Assembly (NCBI RefSeq): GCF_036182465.1 | Contig: NZ_CP108081.1 | Span: 3,472,001 to 3,536,000 of the forward strand | DNA from: Streptomyces sp. NBC_00258 | GTDB lineage: Bacteria > Actinomycetota > Actinomycetes > Streptomycetales > Streptomycetaceae | Length of the DNA: 64,000 bases | Direction: 5' to 3' | Shown: positions 23,987 to 32,524 of the stretch, piece by piece | Layout: each line of letters opens with the position of its first letter | How positions within the stretch are numbered: position 1 is the first letter of the stretch | Notes under the pieces: model-generated | Seen by the model: the letters and a program-made list of their open reading frames with translations, nothing else | Databases searched by the model: none | Told to the model about the DNA's origin: nothing | Position numbers and translations under genes: made by a program

Positions 23987-25072
23987 ATGGTGCGTACCGG
24001 AAGCGTGGCCGGGCCGACCCTCGCGGTCGTCGCACGCGAGGCGGGCGTTTCCGTACCGACGGCCTCCAAGGTCGTCAACGGCCGCGAGGACGTGGCGCCG
24101 GAGACCCGCCGCCGGGTGACTGAGGCGCTCGACCGGCTCGGCTACGTCCGCAGACCCCGGTTCGACGCGGTGAAGTCGCCCGGCCTGGTCGACCTCGTCG
24201 TTCACTCGCTGGAGAACTCCTGGTCGGGCTCGATCCTGCACGGCGTGGAGGAGGCGGCGCACGACGCGGGGCTCGAGGTGGTCGTCTCGGCGGGACTGAC
24301 CCGGACCCGGGGCGGCCGGCCGGAACGCGGCTGGCTGGACAAGCTCTCCACGCGCGGCTCCTCCGGGGTGCTGTTCAACCTCTCCGAGCTGACCGCGTCC
24401 CAGTACGCCTGGCTGGACCAGCACCGCATCCCGTTCGTGCTGATCGACCCGGTGCTCGAACCGCCGCCCGGGGTCGTCTCGGTGGGCGCCGCCAACTGGC
24501 ACGGCGGGGTGACCGCCACCGAGCATCTGCTCTCCCTCGGCCACGAACGCATAGCCGTCATCGCCGGCTACCGCCGCAAGATGTGCAGCACCGCGCGCGT
24601 CTCCGGCTACCGCTCGGCGCTCGCGGCGGCCGGACTGCGCCACCGCCCCGAGTACCTGCGCTACGGCAACTTCGACGAGAGTGCCGCGCACCGCCGCATG
24701 CTGGAGCTCCTCGATCTGCCGGAACCGCCCACGGCCGTCTTCGTCTGCTCGGACCGCATGGCCCTCGGCGCGTACCGGGCACTCGCCGAGCGGGGGCTCT
24801 CCGTCCCGGACGACGTCAGCGTGGTGGGCTTCGACGATCTGCCCGAGGCCCACTGGGCCTCGCCGGCCCTGACGACCGTCCGCCAGCCGCTCGCCGAGAT
24901 GGCTGCGACGGCACTGCGCCTGTTGGTGCGGATGATGGCCGGTGAGCAGCCGGAGGGGACGCGTACGGAGTTGTCCACGCGGCTGGTGGTGCGGGCGAGC
25001 ACGGCACCCCGCCGGCCCGAAGCGGCCTCACGCGGAGTCGAGCGGGCCGAGCGAGTTGGGCGAATCGAGTGA
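23987..25072 (+). CDS. LacI-family sugar-responsive repressor
   Basis: The 361-residue protein has an N-terminal helix-turn-helix and hinge (LAVVAREAGVSVPTASKVVNG, RRRVTEALDRLGY) and a periplasmic-binding-like effector domain (GVLFNLSELT, GHERIAVIAGYRR, TAVFVCSDRMALGAYRALAERGLSVPDDVSVVGFDD). The SVPTASKVVNG recognition helix resembles BxlR-type xylobiose repressors, which fits the CGAA-N-TTCG-type operators around it. The effector is inferred to be an oligosaccharide from local GH43, CE12 and ThuA genes. Its 3' end overlaps the convergent mmuM gene by 45 bp. Confidence 0.88.
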   Translation: MVRTGSVAGPTLAVVAREAGVSVPTASKVVNGREDVAPETRRRVTEALDRLGYVRRPRFDAVKSPGLVDLVVHSLENSWSGSILHGVEEAAHDAGLEVVVSAGLTRTRGGRPERGWLDKLSTRGSSGVLFNLSELTASQYAWLDQHRIPFVLIDPVLEPPPGVVSVGAANWHGGVTATEHLLSLGHERIAVIAGYRRKMCSTARVSGYRSALAAAGLRHRPEYLRYGNFDESAAHRRMLELLDLPEPPTAVFVCSDRMALGAYRALAERGLSVPDDVSVVGFDDLPEAHWASPALTTVRQPLAEMAATALRLLVRMMAGEQPEGTRTELSTRLVVRASTAPRRPEAASRGVERAERVGRIE

Positions 25073-26041
25073 ACCGGGTGAGGCAAGTGAGCCGGCTGAG
25101 GCAAGTGCTTCGGCGATCCCCGTGATCGCCGTCGGGCCGACCCGGCAGCACCCGCCGATCAGCCGGGCCCCGGCCCGCTCCCAGCCGCTGACCTGTTCGG
25201 GGGCGAAGGTGGAGCGGCCGGTCCAGGCGCGCGCCTCGGCGTCCCAGGTCTCGCCGCTGTTCGGGTAGACCACGACCGGCTTGCCGGTGACGCGTGCGGC
25301 GGTCGCCACCGCGGCGTCCACGTCGTCGGGGGCGCAGCAGTTGACGCCCACCGCGATCACCTCGTCGGCGTCGGCGGCGAGTCCGAAGGCCTCCTCCAGC
25401 GGCTGCCCGGCCCTGGTCCGGTCCCCGGCGACGCTGTACGACAGCCACGCCGGTACGCCGAGCCCGCGCACCGCCCGCAGCAACGCCCGCGCCTCGTCGG
25501 CGTCGGGCACGGTCTCAAGAGCCAGGACGTCAGGGCCCGCCCCCGCCAGCACCTCCAGCCGGGGCCGGTGGAACCGCTCAAGCTCGGCCACGCTCAGCCC
25601 GTACCTGCCCCGGTACTCCGAACCGTCCGCGAGCATCGCCCCGTACGGGCCCACCGACGCCGCCACCCACAGCGGCCCGCGCACACCCTTCGCCTCGGCC
25701 CGCCGGGCCGCCTCGCGGGCGAGTTCGACACTGAGCCCGAGCAGTTCGGCGGCGCGCTCGCGGGAGATGCCGCGCCCCGCGAAGCCCTCGAAGGTGGCCT
25801 GGTAGCTGGAGGTGATCGCCACGTCGGCGCCCGCCTCGAAGTACGCCAGATGCGCCTCGGTGATGGCCTCGGGCCGCTCGGCGAGCAGCCGCGCCGACCA
25901 CAACTCGTCACTCAGGTCGTGCCCGGCCGATTCGAGTTGGTTGGACATGCCCCCGTCGAGGACGGCGGTGCCGGCGGCGAGCGCCTCGGCGAGGGTGCGC
26001 GGGGCGGCGGGAGAGGGATCGCGGGTGGTGTCGCTGCTCAT
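25028..26041 (-). CDS. mmuM: Homocysteine S-methyltransferase
   Basis: The 337-residue TIM-barrel enzyme carries the zinc ligands of the family: Cys in AVGVNCCAPDD and the Cys pair in LIGGCCRVGP. The N-terminus has the characteristic VLDGGMSNQLE and the middle QATFEGFAGRGI. It transfers methyl from S-methylmethionine or (R)-SAM to homocysteine, forming methionine. The C-terminal tail is a low-complexity Ser/Pro/Leu run (GSLASPGSLDSPNS) encoded by degenerate repeats. It is divergent from an APC permease, recalling the E. coli mmuP-mmuM pairing. Confidence 0.88.
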   Translation of the reverse strand: MSSDTTRDPSPAAPRTLAEALAAGTAVLDGGMSNQLESAGHDLSDELWSARLLAERPEAITEAHLAYFEAGADVAITSSYQATFEGFAGRGISRERAAELLGLSVELAREAARRAEAKGVRGPLWVAASVGPYGAMLADGSEYRGRYGLSVAELERFHRPRLEVLAGAGPDVLALETVPDADEARALLRAVRGLGVPAWLSYSVAGDRTRAGQPLEEAFGLAADADEVIAVGVNCCAPDDVDAAVATAARVTGKPVVVYPNSGETWDAEARAWTGRSTFAPEQVSGWERAGARLIGGCCRVGPTAITGIAEALASAGSLASPGSLDSPNSLGPLDSA

Positions 26042-26102
26042 GTCACGACGCTAGTCGAAGGCGCGGCGGATGCCCGTACGTGTCCAGTGTGTGAACAGAT
26101 TG

Positions 26103-26130
26103 CCCACCATGTGGGATGTGGGGTTACGAT
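26103..26130. promoter_or_regulatory. Operator-like repeat and -10 element between mmuM and the permease
   Basis: CCCAC-CAT-GTGGG (26103-26115) is an inverted repeat sitting where the -35 of the permease promoter would be. The -10 candidate TACGAT is at 26125-26130. A repressor here could control one or both divergent genes. Confidence 0.4.
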
Positions 26131-26228
26131 CACGGCCTCCCCACACCCCGTACGCCGCAGTGCGTCGACCGGCGTCGCCGTGGCCGCCGGACGCGATGCG
26201 GCGCGTCCCCACGGAATCCGGAAGTGCC

Positions 26229-27617
26229 ATGACTGCCCCCAGCACCACCGAGGCCGGTGGAACACCGCCCGGTCCGGCCCCGGCCGCGCCCCGCCGCACC
26301 TTCGGCCTCGCCGCCGCCACCGCCCTCGTCATGGGCAACATCATCGGCGGCGGCATCTTCGTGCTGCCCGCCACCGTCGCGCCGTACGGCACGGTCAGCC
26401 TGGTCGCCTTCGTCATCCTCTCGATAGGCGCGGTGCTGCTCGCCCTGCTCTTCGGGAAGCTCGCGCGCCGCAGCCCGGTCACCGGCGGTCTGTACGTGTA
26501 TCCGCGGGACGCGTTCGGCGAGTTCGCGGGCTTTCTGTCGGCCTGGTCGTACTGGACCATGACCTGGGTCAGCATCGCCGCGCTCGCGGTCGCGACCGTC
26601 GGATACGCCGATGTGCTGCTGCCGCTGGACGGCAACCGGGCCCTGGAGGCGGCCGTGGCGGCTGCCGCGCTGTGGCTGCCCGCCGCCGCGAACTTCGCGG
26701 GCACCCGCTGGGTCGGCGGGGTGCAGATCGTGTCGACGATCCTCAAGTTCGTGCCGCTGCTCCTGGTCGCCACCGTCGGGCTCTTCTTCATCGACACCGA
26801 CAACTTCGGCCCGTTCAACGCCTCGGGCGACAGCGTGCCCGGCGCGCTCGCCGCCTCCGCCGCGCTGCTCCTCTACAGCTTCCTGGGCGTAGAGTCGGCC
26901 GCGATGAGCGCGGGCGAGGTCCGCGACCCGGAGCGCACGGTCGGCCGCGCGAGCGTGCTGGGCACGCTCGGCTCGGCGCTCGTCTACCTCCTCGGCACGG
27001 TCGCGGTCTTCGGGCTCGTCCCGCACGGCGAACTCGCCCAGTCCGGCGCGCCGTTCGCCGACGCCGTCGACGCGATGACCGGCGGCCACCGGGGCGGCAC
27101 GCTCATCGCGATCGTCGCCGTCGCGTCGATGGTCGGCTGCCTCAACGGGTGGATCCTGATGAGCGCCCAGATGCCGTACGCCGCCGCCCGCGACGGGCTG
27201 TTCCCGGCGAGGTTCGCCCGCGTGGGCAAGGGCGGTGTTCCCGGTTTCGGTGTCCTTGCCTGCGCCTCCCTCGGCACGGTTCTGATCGGCCTCAACTACA
27301 CGGCGGGACCCGACACCACGTTCCGCGTGCTCGTACTCATCACCACCTTCACCGGGTGCGTGCCGTATCTGCTGTCTGCCGCGGCCCAGTTGTACTGGCT
27401 CGCCCAGGGAACACGTGAACGGGTCCGCCCCGCGGGCCTGGCACGGGACCTGATCGTCGCCGCCCTCTCCTTCGCCTTCTCGTTCTGGCTGATCGCGGGG
27501 GCGGGGTACGCGGCCGTGTACCAGGGGGTGTTGTTCCTGTTCGCGGGGATCCCCGTGTACGTGTGGCTGCGGGGGCGGTCCGAGGGCGGGCGGCGGTCCG
27601 GGGTCACCAGGGGATGA
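26229..27617 (+). CDS. APC-family amino acid permease
   Basis: The 462-residue protein has about 12 membrane spans. The first contains the amine-binding motif GNIIGGGIFVLPA of the APC fold, and LYSFLGVESAAMSAGEVRDPERTVGRA marks the TM6-loop region typical of AdiC/APA members. It imports or exchanges an amino acid. Its position next to mmuM suggests methionine or S-methylmethionine as substrate, but the sequence resembles arginine/agmatine-type exchangers as much, so the substrate is open. The 3' end overlaps the convergent SDR gene by 14 bp. Confidence 0.85.
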   Translation: MTAPSTTEAGGTPPGPAPAAPRRTFGLAAATALVMGNIIGGGIFVLPATVAPYGTVSLVAFVILSIGAVLLALLFGKLARRSPVTGGLYVYPRDAFGEFAGFLSAWSYWTMTWVSIAALAVATVGYADVLLPLDGNRALEAAVAAAALWLPAAANFAGTRWVGGVQIVSTILKFVPLLLVATVGLFFIDTDNFGPFNASGDSVPGALAASAALLLYSFLGVESAAMSAGEVRDPERTVGRASVLGTLGSALVYLLGTVAVFGLVPHGELAQSGAPFADAVDAMTGGHRGGTLIAIVAVASMVGCLNGWILMSAQMPYAAARDGLFPARFARVGKGGVPGFGVLACASLGTVLIGLNYTAGPDTTFRVLVLITTFTGCVPYLLSAAAQLYWLAQGTRERVRPAGLARDLIVAALSFAFSFWLIAGAGYAAVYQGVLFLFAGIPVYVWLRGRSEGGRRSGVTRG

Positions 27618-28341
27618 CGCCGTCGTCCTCGAAGAACGAACCGGTCGGGCCGCCGTCGGGCAGCGTGGCGAGCCGGATCGCCGTGGCCGCGCCCTGCTCG
27701 GGAGTGCGGGGCCCTTGGAAGCCGGTGAAGTCGGTCGCGACCAGGCCCGGGCAGGCGGCGTTGATCAGGATGTTCGTGCCGGCGAGCTGCCGGGCGTACT
27801 GCACGGTGACGGCGTTGAGGAACGACTTCGACGGCGAGTAGGCCGCCATGACGGGGCCGATCTCGATGTCCGGGTCCGCCTGCCGGGTCAGGGAGGCGAC
27901 GGAACTGGAGACGTTGACGATCCGTGGCGACGCCGAGCGCCGCAGCAGCGGCAGCATCGCGTTGGTCACCCGGATGACACCGATGACGTTGGTCTCCACG
28001 ACCGTGCGGACCAGGTCGAGGTCGAGCGCGGTCGGGTCCTGCACCCACCCCGGGCCCACCTCTCCCGAGATGCCGGCGTTGTTGACCAGGACGTCCAGGC
28101 GCCCGGCCTGCCGTTCGACCAGTTCCGCGGCATCCGTGACGCTCAGGTCGGCGGTCACGTCCAGCGGAACCCCGAACGCGTCCACCCCGGCGGCGCGCAG
28201 CTTCTCGACGGCACTCCCGCGCCGGGCCTCGTCGCGGGCTCCCACGCCCACGCGGTACCCGAGGGCACCGAGACCGGTCGCGATCTCGTACCCGATTCCC
28301 TTGTTCGCGCCGGTCACCAGCGCGATCCTCGCTTCGCTCAT
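27604..28341 (-). CDS. Short-chain dehydrogenase/reductase
   Basis: The 245-residue SDR has the cofactor motif TGANKGIG, the NNAGIS structural motif, catalytic Ser in VNVSSSVASL and the YSPSK active site (Tyr-x-x-x-Lys). It resembles plant/fungal carbonyl-reductase-like SDRs. Start 28341 begins at MSEARIALVTG; a longer frame is possible. It is divergent from the LysR gene with a LysR-type box in the gap, so it is the probable target of that regulator. Confidence 0.87.
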   Translation of the reverse strand: MSEARIALVTGANKGIGYEIATGLGALGYRVGVGARDEARRGSAVEKLRAAGVDAFGVPLDVTADLSVTDAAELVERQAGRLDVLVNNAGISGEVGPGWVQDPTALDLDLVRTVVETNVIGVIRVTNAMLPLLRRSASPRIVNVSSSVASLTRQADPDIEIGPVMAAYSPSKSFLNAVTVQYARQLAGTNILINAACPGLVATDFTGFQGPRTPEQGAATAIRLATLPDGGPTGSFFEDDGVIPW

Positions 28342-28399
28342 GCCGTTGATGTTCACTCGCGGACGAGCGGCGCATCCAACACCGATACGGTGCCCTGTC

Positions 28400-28414
28400 A
28401 TACCCGGCGGGTAT
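28400..28414. promoter_or_regulatory. LysR-type box between SDR and LysR genes
   Basis: ATACCCGGCGGGTAT is a perfect inverted repeat (ATACCC/GGGTAT) of the T-N11-A form used by LysR regulators. It lies 20 bp before the LysR start and 58 bp before the SDR start. Confidence 0.55.
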
Positions 28415-28434
28415 CACTGGCGTACGTTGAGGCC

Positions 28435-29298
28435 ATGGACACCTTGGAGACCCGCGAGTTGAGGTACTTCGTCGCCGTCGCCGAGGAACTGCACTTCGGC
28501 CGCGCCGCCGAGCGCCTCGGCATGGCCCAACCGCCGCTGTCCCGGGCCATCCAGCAGCTGGAGCGCCGCCTCGGCGTCACCCTGCTGGAACGCAACCGCC
28601 GCGGCGTCACCCTCACCGGCGCCGGAGAGGTGCTGCTGCACGAGGGCCGCGCGGCCCTCGACGCGACCACCGCCGCCGCTCGCCGCACCCGTCGCGCGGG
28701 TGGCGCCGACGGTCCGGGCGGTCGCCGCAACCGCCTGGTGCTGGCGGTGAAGGCCGCCGCGTCCCACGAACTGCTGCAGAAGCTCCTGGCGGCCTACGCT
28801 GCCGAGCCCGACGCCGCCGAGATCGAGGTGCTGCCGAGCGGCATGTGCGAGCATGCGGAGCTGCTGCGCGACGGCCGCGCCGATGTGGCGCTCATGCACA
28901 AGCCGTTCAACTCCCTCGCCGGGTTCGACAGCGAGGAACTGCTGACCGAGGGACAGATCGCCATCCTGCCCGCCGGCCACCCCCTCGCCACGCACAAGTC
29001 ACTGACCCTGGCCGACGTCGGCGACATCCCCGACCTCCCGCTCGCCCGCTGGTCCCGCAACGGCACGTACCCGCCCGGCCCGGGCCCCGAGATCCACGAC
29101 CAGACGCAGCTGGCCCAGCTGATCGCCCTCGGACGCACCGTGGCCGTCTTCCCCGAGTCCGCCCGCGCCTGGCTGTGGGCCGAGCACACCGCCGTCCCCC
29201 TGGCCGACGCGCCCCCGGTCGTCACCCACATCGCCTGGCCCGCGCACAGCCGCTCCCTCGCCCTCGCCGGCCTGATCCGCACGGCCACACAGCTTTGA
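28435..29298 (+). CDS. LysR-family transcriptional regulator
   Basis: The 287-residue protein has the LysR winged helix (MDTLETRELRYFVAVAEELHFGRAAERLGMAQPPLSRAIQ region, here cited by its ends at residues 1 and 40) and a periplasmic-binding-like effector domain. It is a little shorter than typical LysR proteins (about 300) because the second effector lobe is short. The start is fixed by the conserved N-terminus. It is divergent from the SDR gene, which it probably activates in response to an unknown small molecule. Confidence 0.88.
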   Translation: MDTLETRELRYFVAVAEELHFGRAAERLGMAQPPLSRAIQQLERRLGVTLLERNRRGVTLTGAGEVLLHEGRAALDATTAAARRTRRAGGADGPGGRRNRLVLAVKAAASHELLQKLLAAYAAEPDAAEIEVLPSGMCEHAELLRDGRADVALMHKPFNSLAGFDSEELLTEGQIAILPAGHPLATHKSLTLADVGDIPDLPLARWSRNGTYPPGPGPEIHDQTQLAQLIALGRTVAVFPESARAWLWAEHTAVPLADAPPVVTHIAWPAHSRSLALAGLIRTATQL

Positions 29299-29333
29299 CC
29301 CCGTGAGGCTGTCGCCGTGTCCGATTCGTTCAA

Positions 29334-29365
29334 GACCACCGTCCACCGTCCTTCCTACGGTGGTC
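29334..29365. promoter_or_regulatory. Inverted repeat over the -10 of the VOC gene
   Basis: GACCACCGT (29334-29342) and ACGGTGGTC (29357-29365) are perfect complements 14 bp apart. The right arm contains the TACGGT -10 (29356-29361) of the following gene, whose ATG lies six bases further, fitting a leaderless transcript under repression. Confidence 0.45.
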
Positions 29366-29367
29366 CC

Positions 29368-29769
29368 ATGACTCCACGATTCGACCTCATCGGCCTCGTC
29401 GTCTCCGACATGGCCGCCTCCCTGACCTTCTACCGCCGCCTGGGACTCGAATTCCCCGAGGGCTCCGAGAAGCAGCCGCACGTCGAGGCGGGCCTGCCCG
29501 GCGGCCTGCGCTTCGCCCTCGACACGGAGGACACGATCCGCTCCTTCCACCCCGGCTGGCAGCCGCCGACGGGTGAGGGAAGGGTCGGCCTGGCCTTCGC
29601 GTGCGACAGCCCGGCGGACGTCGACGCCACGTACGAGGAGTTGGTGGCCGCCGGCTACGCCTCCGAGCTCAAGCCCTGGAACGCCGACTGGGGCATGCGC
29701 TACGCGGTCGTACTCGACCCGGACGGCAACGGCGTGGACCTGTTCGCACCGCTGAGCAGCACGGCCTAG
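29368..29769 (+). CDS. VOC/glyoxalase-family protein
   Basis: The 133-residue protein shows the two beta-alpha-beta-beta-beta halves of a VOC-fold protein: FDLIGLVVSDMAASLTFYRRLGL at the start, and RYAVVLDPDGNGVDLFAP at the end with the metal-ligand-like Asp. The first metal His of glyoxalase I is not obvious, so it may bind a drug or another ligand rather than act on glutathione adducts. Probably leaderless. Confidence 0.75.
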   Translation: MTPRFDLIGLVVSDMAASLTFYRRLGLEFPEGSEKQPHVEAGLPGGLRFALDTEDTIRSFHPGWQPPTGEGRVGLAFACDSPADVDATYEELVAAGYASELKPWNADWGMRYAVVLDPDGNGVDLFAPLSSTA

Positions 29770-29792
29770 GAAACGAATGGGCCGGCCCCTTC

Positions 29793-29826
29793 AGGGGCGC
29801 GGGGAACTGCGCGACCAGCCCCCACC
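29793..29826. repeat. Streptomyces intergenic repeat, GGGGCGCGGGGAACTGCGCGA type
   Basis: The stretch begins AGGGGCGCGGGGAACTGCGC and ends CCAGCCCCCACC. Related copies occur at 45976-46033 and, inverted, at 58197-58248. Its GC-rich inverted parts can form hairpins, and it may act as a terminator after the VOC gene. Confidence 0.6.
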
Positions 29827-29863
29827 GGCCCGCACGCGCCCACTCACGGACCCGACCACACCC

Positions 29864-30604
29864 TCAACGCCGCAGCAACTCCCCCAACGGCGCCCCCGCC
29901 AGCTCCCGTACGTCACGCGCCAGGTGAGCCTGATCGGCGAAGCCGGCCCGCGCGGCGGTGTCCGCCAGAGGCACCCCGTCCCGCGCCAGCCCCAACGCCC
30001 GCTGCAGGCGCAGGATCCTCGCCAGCGTCTTCGGCCCATAGCCGAAGACGCCCCGCGCCCGCCGGTGCAGCTGCCGTTCGCTCCACCCCACCGCGTCCGC
30101 GACCGAGGCGACGGAACGTCCCGCGGACAGCCCCGCGACGGCGCCCCGCACCCACGGATCGGGCGGATCGACATCGCCCGCCCGTGCCACGGCCAAGGCC
30201 TCCAGCGCGGCGGCGGGATCGGCCGCCGCGTCCACCCGCTCGGTCAGCCGCCGGACGGCCCCCGCGCTCCACAGATCCGCGAGGTCGACCCGCCGGTCGC
30301 GCAGTTCGTGCGCCGGGACGCCGAGATAGGCGGGCGCCGTCCCGGGGAAGAACCGGACGCCCGCGAACCGGGTGCCGCCGGACGCTTCGCTCACGTACGC
30401 GCGGGTGTCGGGCCCGGCGACGAAGAGCCGCCCCTCGGTCCACAGCAGGTCCATGCACCCGTCGGGCAGCACCGGCGCCGAGTCGCCCGGCACGGCGGTA
30501 CGGGTCCAGACGACCGCGCCCGGGAGCCGCGACGCCCGCTCCCGGTACGGGCTCGGCGACACGTCCTCCACGTACGACCCAGCCGATCCAGCCGATCCAG
30601 CCAC
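29864..30604 (-). CDS. AraC-type transcriptional regulator (DUF6597-like N-terminus)
   Basis: The product (about 246 residues from GTG 30604) has an N-terminal beta domain of the DUF6597 kind (VLPDGCMDLLW, AGVRFFPGTAPAYLGVPAHELRD) and a C-terminal AraC helix-turn-helix pair (SVASVADAVGWSERQLHRRARGVFGYGPKTLARI, cited by ends). The start is uncertain: TTG 30610, GTG 30604 and GTG codons near 30562 are all open. A threefold GGATCGGCT repeat gives AGSAGSAGS at the N-terminus. It lies 11 bp after the next AraC gene, so they may be co-transcribed. Confidence 0.75.
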   Translation of the reverse strand: MAGSAGSAGSYVEDVSPSPYRERASRLPGAVVWTRTAVPGDSAPVLPDGCMDLLWTEGRLFVAGPDTRAYVSEASGGTRFAGVRFFPGTAPAYLGVPAHELRDRRVDLADLWSAGAVRRLTERVDAAADPAAALEALAVARAGDVDPPDPWVRGAVAGLSAGRSVASVADAVGWSERQLHRRARGVFGYGPKTLARILRLQRALGLARDGVPLADTAARAGFADQAHLARDVRELAGAPLGELLRR

Positions 30605-30614
30605 AGACAAATCG

Positions 30615-31550
30615 CTACGCCGCCCTCGTCCGGTGTTCCTGCGGGCTGACCCCGTAGACCCGCTTGAAGGCACTGGACAGTGCGAACGCGCTGCCGTAGC
30701 CGACCTGGCGGGCGATCGCCTCCAGGGTGTCCTCGGTGCCGCGCAGCCGGTCGGCGGCGAGGGCGAGGCGCCAGCCGGTCAGGTACGTCATCGGTGGTTC
30801 GCCCACGAGTTCGCTGAAGCGGCGGGCGAGCGCGGCCCGTGAGACGCCGGCCTTCGTGGCGAGGGAGGCGACCGTCCAGGGGTGCGCGGGGTCGTCCTGG
30901 AGGAGTCGCAGGACCCGGCCCACGACGGGGTCGGCGAGAGCCTGGTACCAGGCGGGCGCCTCGGCCTCGGGGCGGGAGAACCAGGCCCGCAGCGCGGCGA
31001 TGACCAGCAGGTCGAGCAACCGGTCGAGGACGACCTCCTGGCCGGGCTCGTCCCGCACGATCTCCTCCATGATCAGCGGGGTGAGCGGGCACTCCCACAC
31101 GTCGGAGGGCAGGGTCAGCAGCGCCGGCAGCGCGTCCAGCAGCCGCCCGCTGACCTCGCCGTGCATCGGATACGTCCCGATCAGCATCACCATCGAGCCG
31201 TCGAGCCGCGCGCCCCAGGTGCGGACGCCCAGGTCCATCCGGCCCTTCAGCGAACGGCCGTCCGGGTAGGTGCACACCTGGTTCGGCAGGATCACCGCCT
31301 GGGGCGCGGTCGACGGGTCGTCGGCGCAGGTGTAGGGGTCGGGGCCGCGCGCGATGGCGAGGTCACCGGCCCGCAACCGCACCCGCTCCCCGTCCTCGGG
31401 CGTGATCCAGGCATGCCCGCGCACCAGGAGCATGACGGTGAGCGGGGCACGGTCCTCGATGCGCAGGGACCAGGGCGGCTCGAAACACGCTCGGATCATG
31501 AAGGCGCCACGCGCGCGTGGACCTTCCAGAAGGCCTGCGAGTGCGTCCAT
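30615..31550 (-). CDS. AraC-family regulator with cupin sensor domain
   Basis: The 311-residue protein has an N-terminal cupin (APLTVMLLVRGHAWI, RAGDLAIARGPDPYT) of the type found in AraC regulators of reductases and efflux genes. Two C-terminal helix-turn-helix motifs follow (VASLATKAGVSRAALARRF and LEAIARQVGYGSAFALSSAF). It is divergent from an NmrA-like reductase gene, a frequent pairing, and probably controls it. Confidence 0.88.
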   Translation of the reverse strand: MDALAGLLEGPRARGAFMIRACFEPPWSLRIEDRAPLTVMLLVRGHAWITPEDGERVRLRAGDLAIARGPDPYTCADDPSTAPQAVILPNQVCTYPDGRSLKGRMDLGVRTWGARLDGSMVMLIGTYPMHGEVSGRLLDALPALLTLPSDVWECPLTPLIMEEIVRDEPGQEVVLDRLLDLLVIAALRAWFSRPEAEAPAWYQALADPVVGRVLRLLQDDPAHPWTVASLATKAGVSRAALARRFSELVGEPPMTYLTGWRLALAADRLRGTEDTLEAIARQVGYGSAFALSSAFKRVYGVSPQEHRTRAA

Positions 31551-31575
31551 GACCTCAGGGTAGACGCGCCCTTAT

Positions 31576-31602
31576 GGGAACGAGAGCTTCAGCGATGTTC
31601 CC
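31576..31602. promoter_or_regulatory. Inverted repeat in the AraC/NmrA-like promoter
   Basis: GGGAAC (31576-31581) and GTTCCC (31597-31602) are complements 15 bp apart in the divergent intergenic region. It is a weak operator candidate. Confidence 0.3.
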
Positions 31603-31630
31603 TTTCGCCGCGGGGCCGTTGACTGGGCTC

Positions 31631-32467
31631 ATGACGGAAAACACGCGGAACGAGACGGTGTTGGTGACGGGGGCCTCGGGCAAGACGGGGCGTCAGGTGG
31701 CGGAGTCCGCGAAGGCCGCCGGGTTCGGTGTACGGGCCGCTTCGCGCAGCAGCGAGGTGCGCTTCGACTGGTACGACTCCTCGACCTGGACCGAGGCGCT
31801 GCGCGGCGCGCACGCGGCGTATCTGGCGTACACCCCGGACATCGGCGCGCCGGGTGCCGCGGAGAACATCGCCGCCCTCGCGCGGCAGGCCCAGGAGCTC
31901 GGCGTACGCCGTCTGGTGATGCTGTCGGCGCGCGGCGAGCGGCAGGCGGAGCCGGCCGAGCGGGCGCTGCGCGAGTCGGGTGCCGAGTGGACGGTCGTGC
32001 AGGCCGACTGGTTCTTCCAGAACTTCAGCGAGGGCCTGCTGCTGGAGGGCGTGCGGAGTGGTGAGTTCGTGTTCCCCGCCGGTGAGGTGAAGGTGCCGTT
32101 CATCGACACGCGGGACCTCGCGGACGTGGTCGTGAAGGCGCTGGCGGACTCCTCGTACGCGGGCCGGACCCTGGAGATCACCGGGGCGCGGCTGCTCTCG
32201 TTCCGTGAGGCCATGGCGGAGATCTCCGCCGCGGCGGGCCGGGAGATCCGGTACGTGCCGGTGTCGACGAAGGAGTACGGGGCGATCCTGGCCGGGTTCG
32301 GGCTGCCGCCCGAGGAGGTCGCGTTCATGGAGGAGGTCTTCGACGGGCTGCTCGACGGCGGCAACGCCCGGTCCACGGAGACCGTCCGGCAGGTTCTGGG
32401 GCGCGCGCCGCGCGATTTCACGGACTTCGCGCGGGAGCTCGCGGCAACCGGCGTGTGGAAGGTCTGA
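31631..32467 (+). CDS. NmrA-like NAD(P)-binding reductase
   Basis: The 278-residue protein starts with the dinucleotide-binding motif VLVTGASGKTGRQV and continues as an atypical SDR of the NmrA/TMR type (AYLAYTPDIGAPGA, VMLSARGERQAEP, VPFIDTRDLADVVVKAL). The canonical Tyr-x-x-x-Lys is not evident, so it may act as a redox sensor or quinone reductase-like enzyme. ATG 31631 begins the conserved part; an upstream ATG at 31574 would read through the inverted repeat. Confidence 0.83.
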   Translation: MTENTRNETVLVTGASGKTGRQVAESAKAAGFGVRAASRSSEVRFDWYDSSTWTEALRGAHAAYLAYTPDIGAPGAAENIAALARQAQELGVRRLVMLSARGERQAEPAERALRESGAEWTVVQADWFFQNFSEGLLLEGVRSGEFVFPAGEVKVPFIDTRDLADVVVKALADSSYAGRTLEITGARLLSFREAMAEISAAAGREIRYVPVSTKEYGAILAGFGLPPEEVAFMEEVFDGLLDGGNARSTETVRQVLGRAPRDFTDFARELAATGVWKV

Positions 32468-32524
32468 CGGCCGCCGGCGTACCCCCGAAATGTTCCGGAG
32501 CGCACCCTGGCGCCCCCGTCGCGG

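Noticed and set aside
26042..26228. SAM or cobalamin riboswitch before mmuM or the permease
   Set aside because: No conserved riboswitch core was seen; only a short inverted repeat and a -10.
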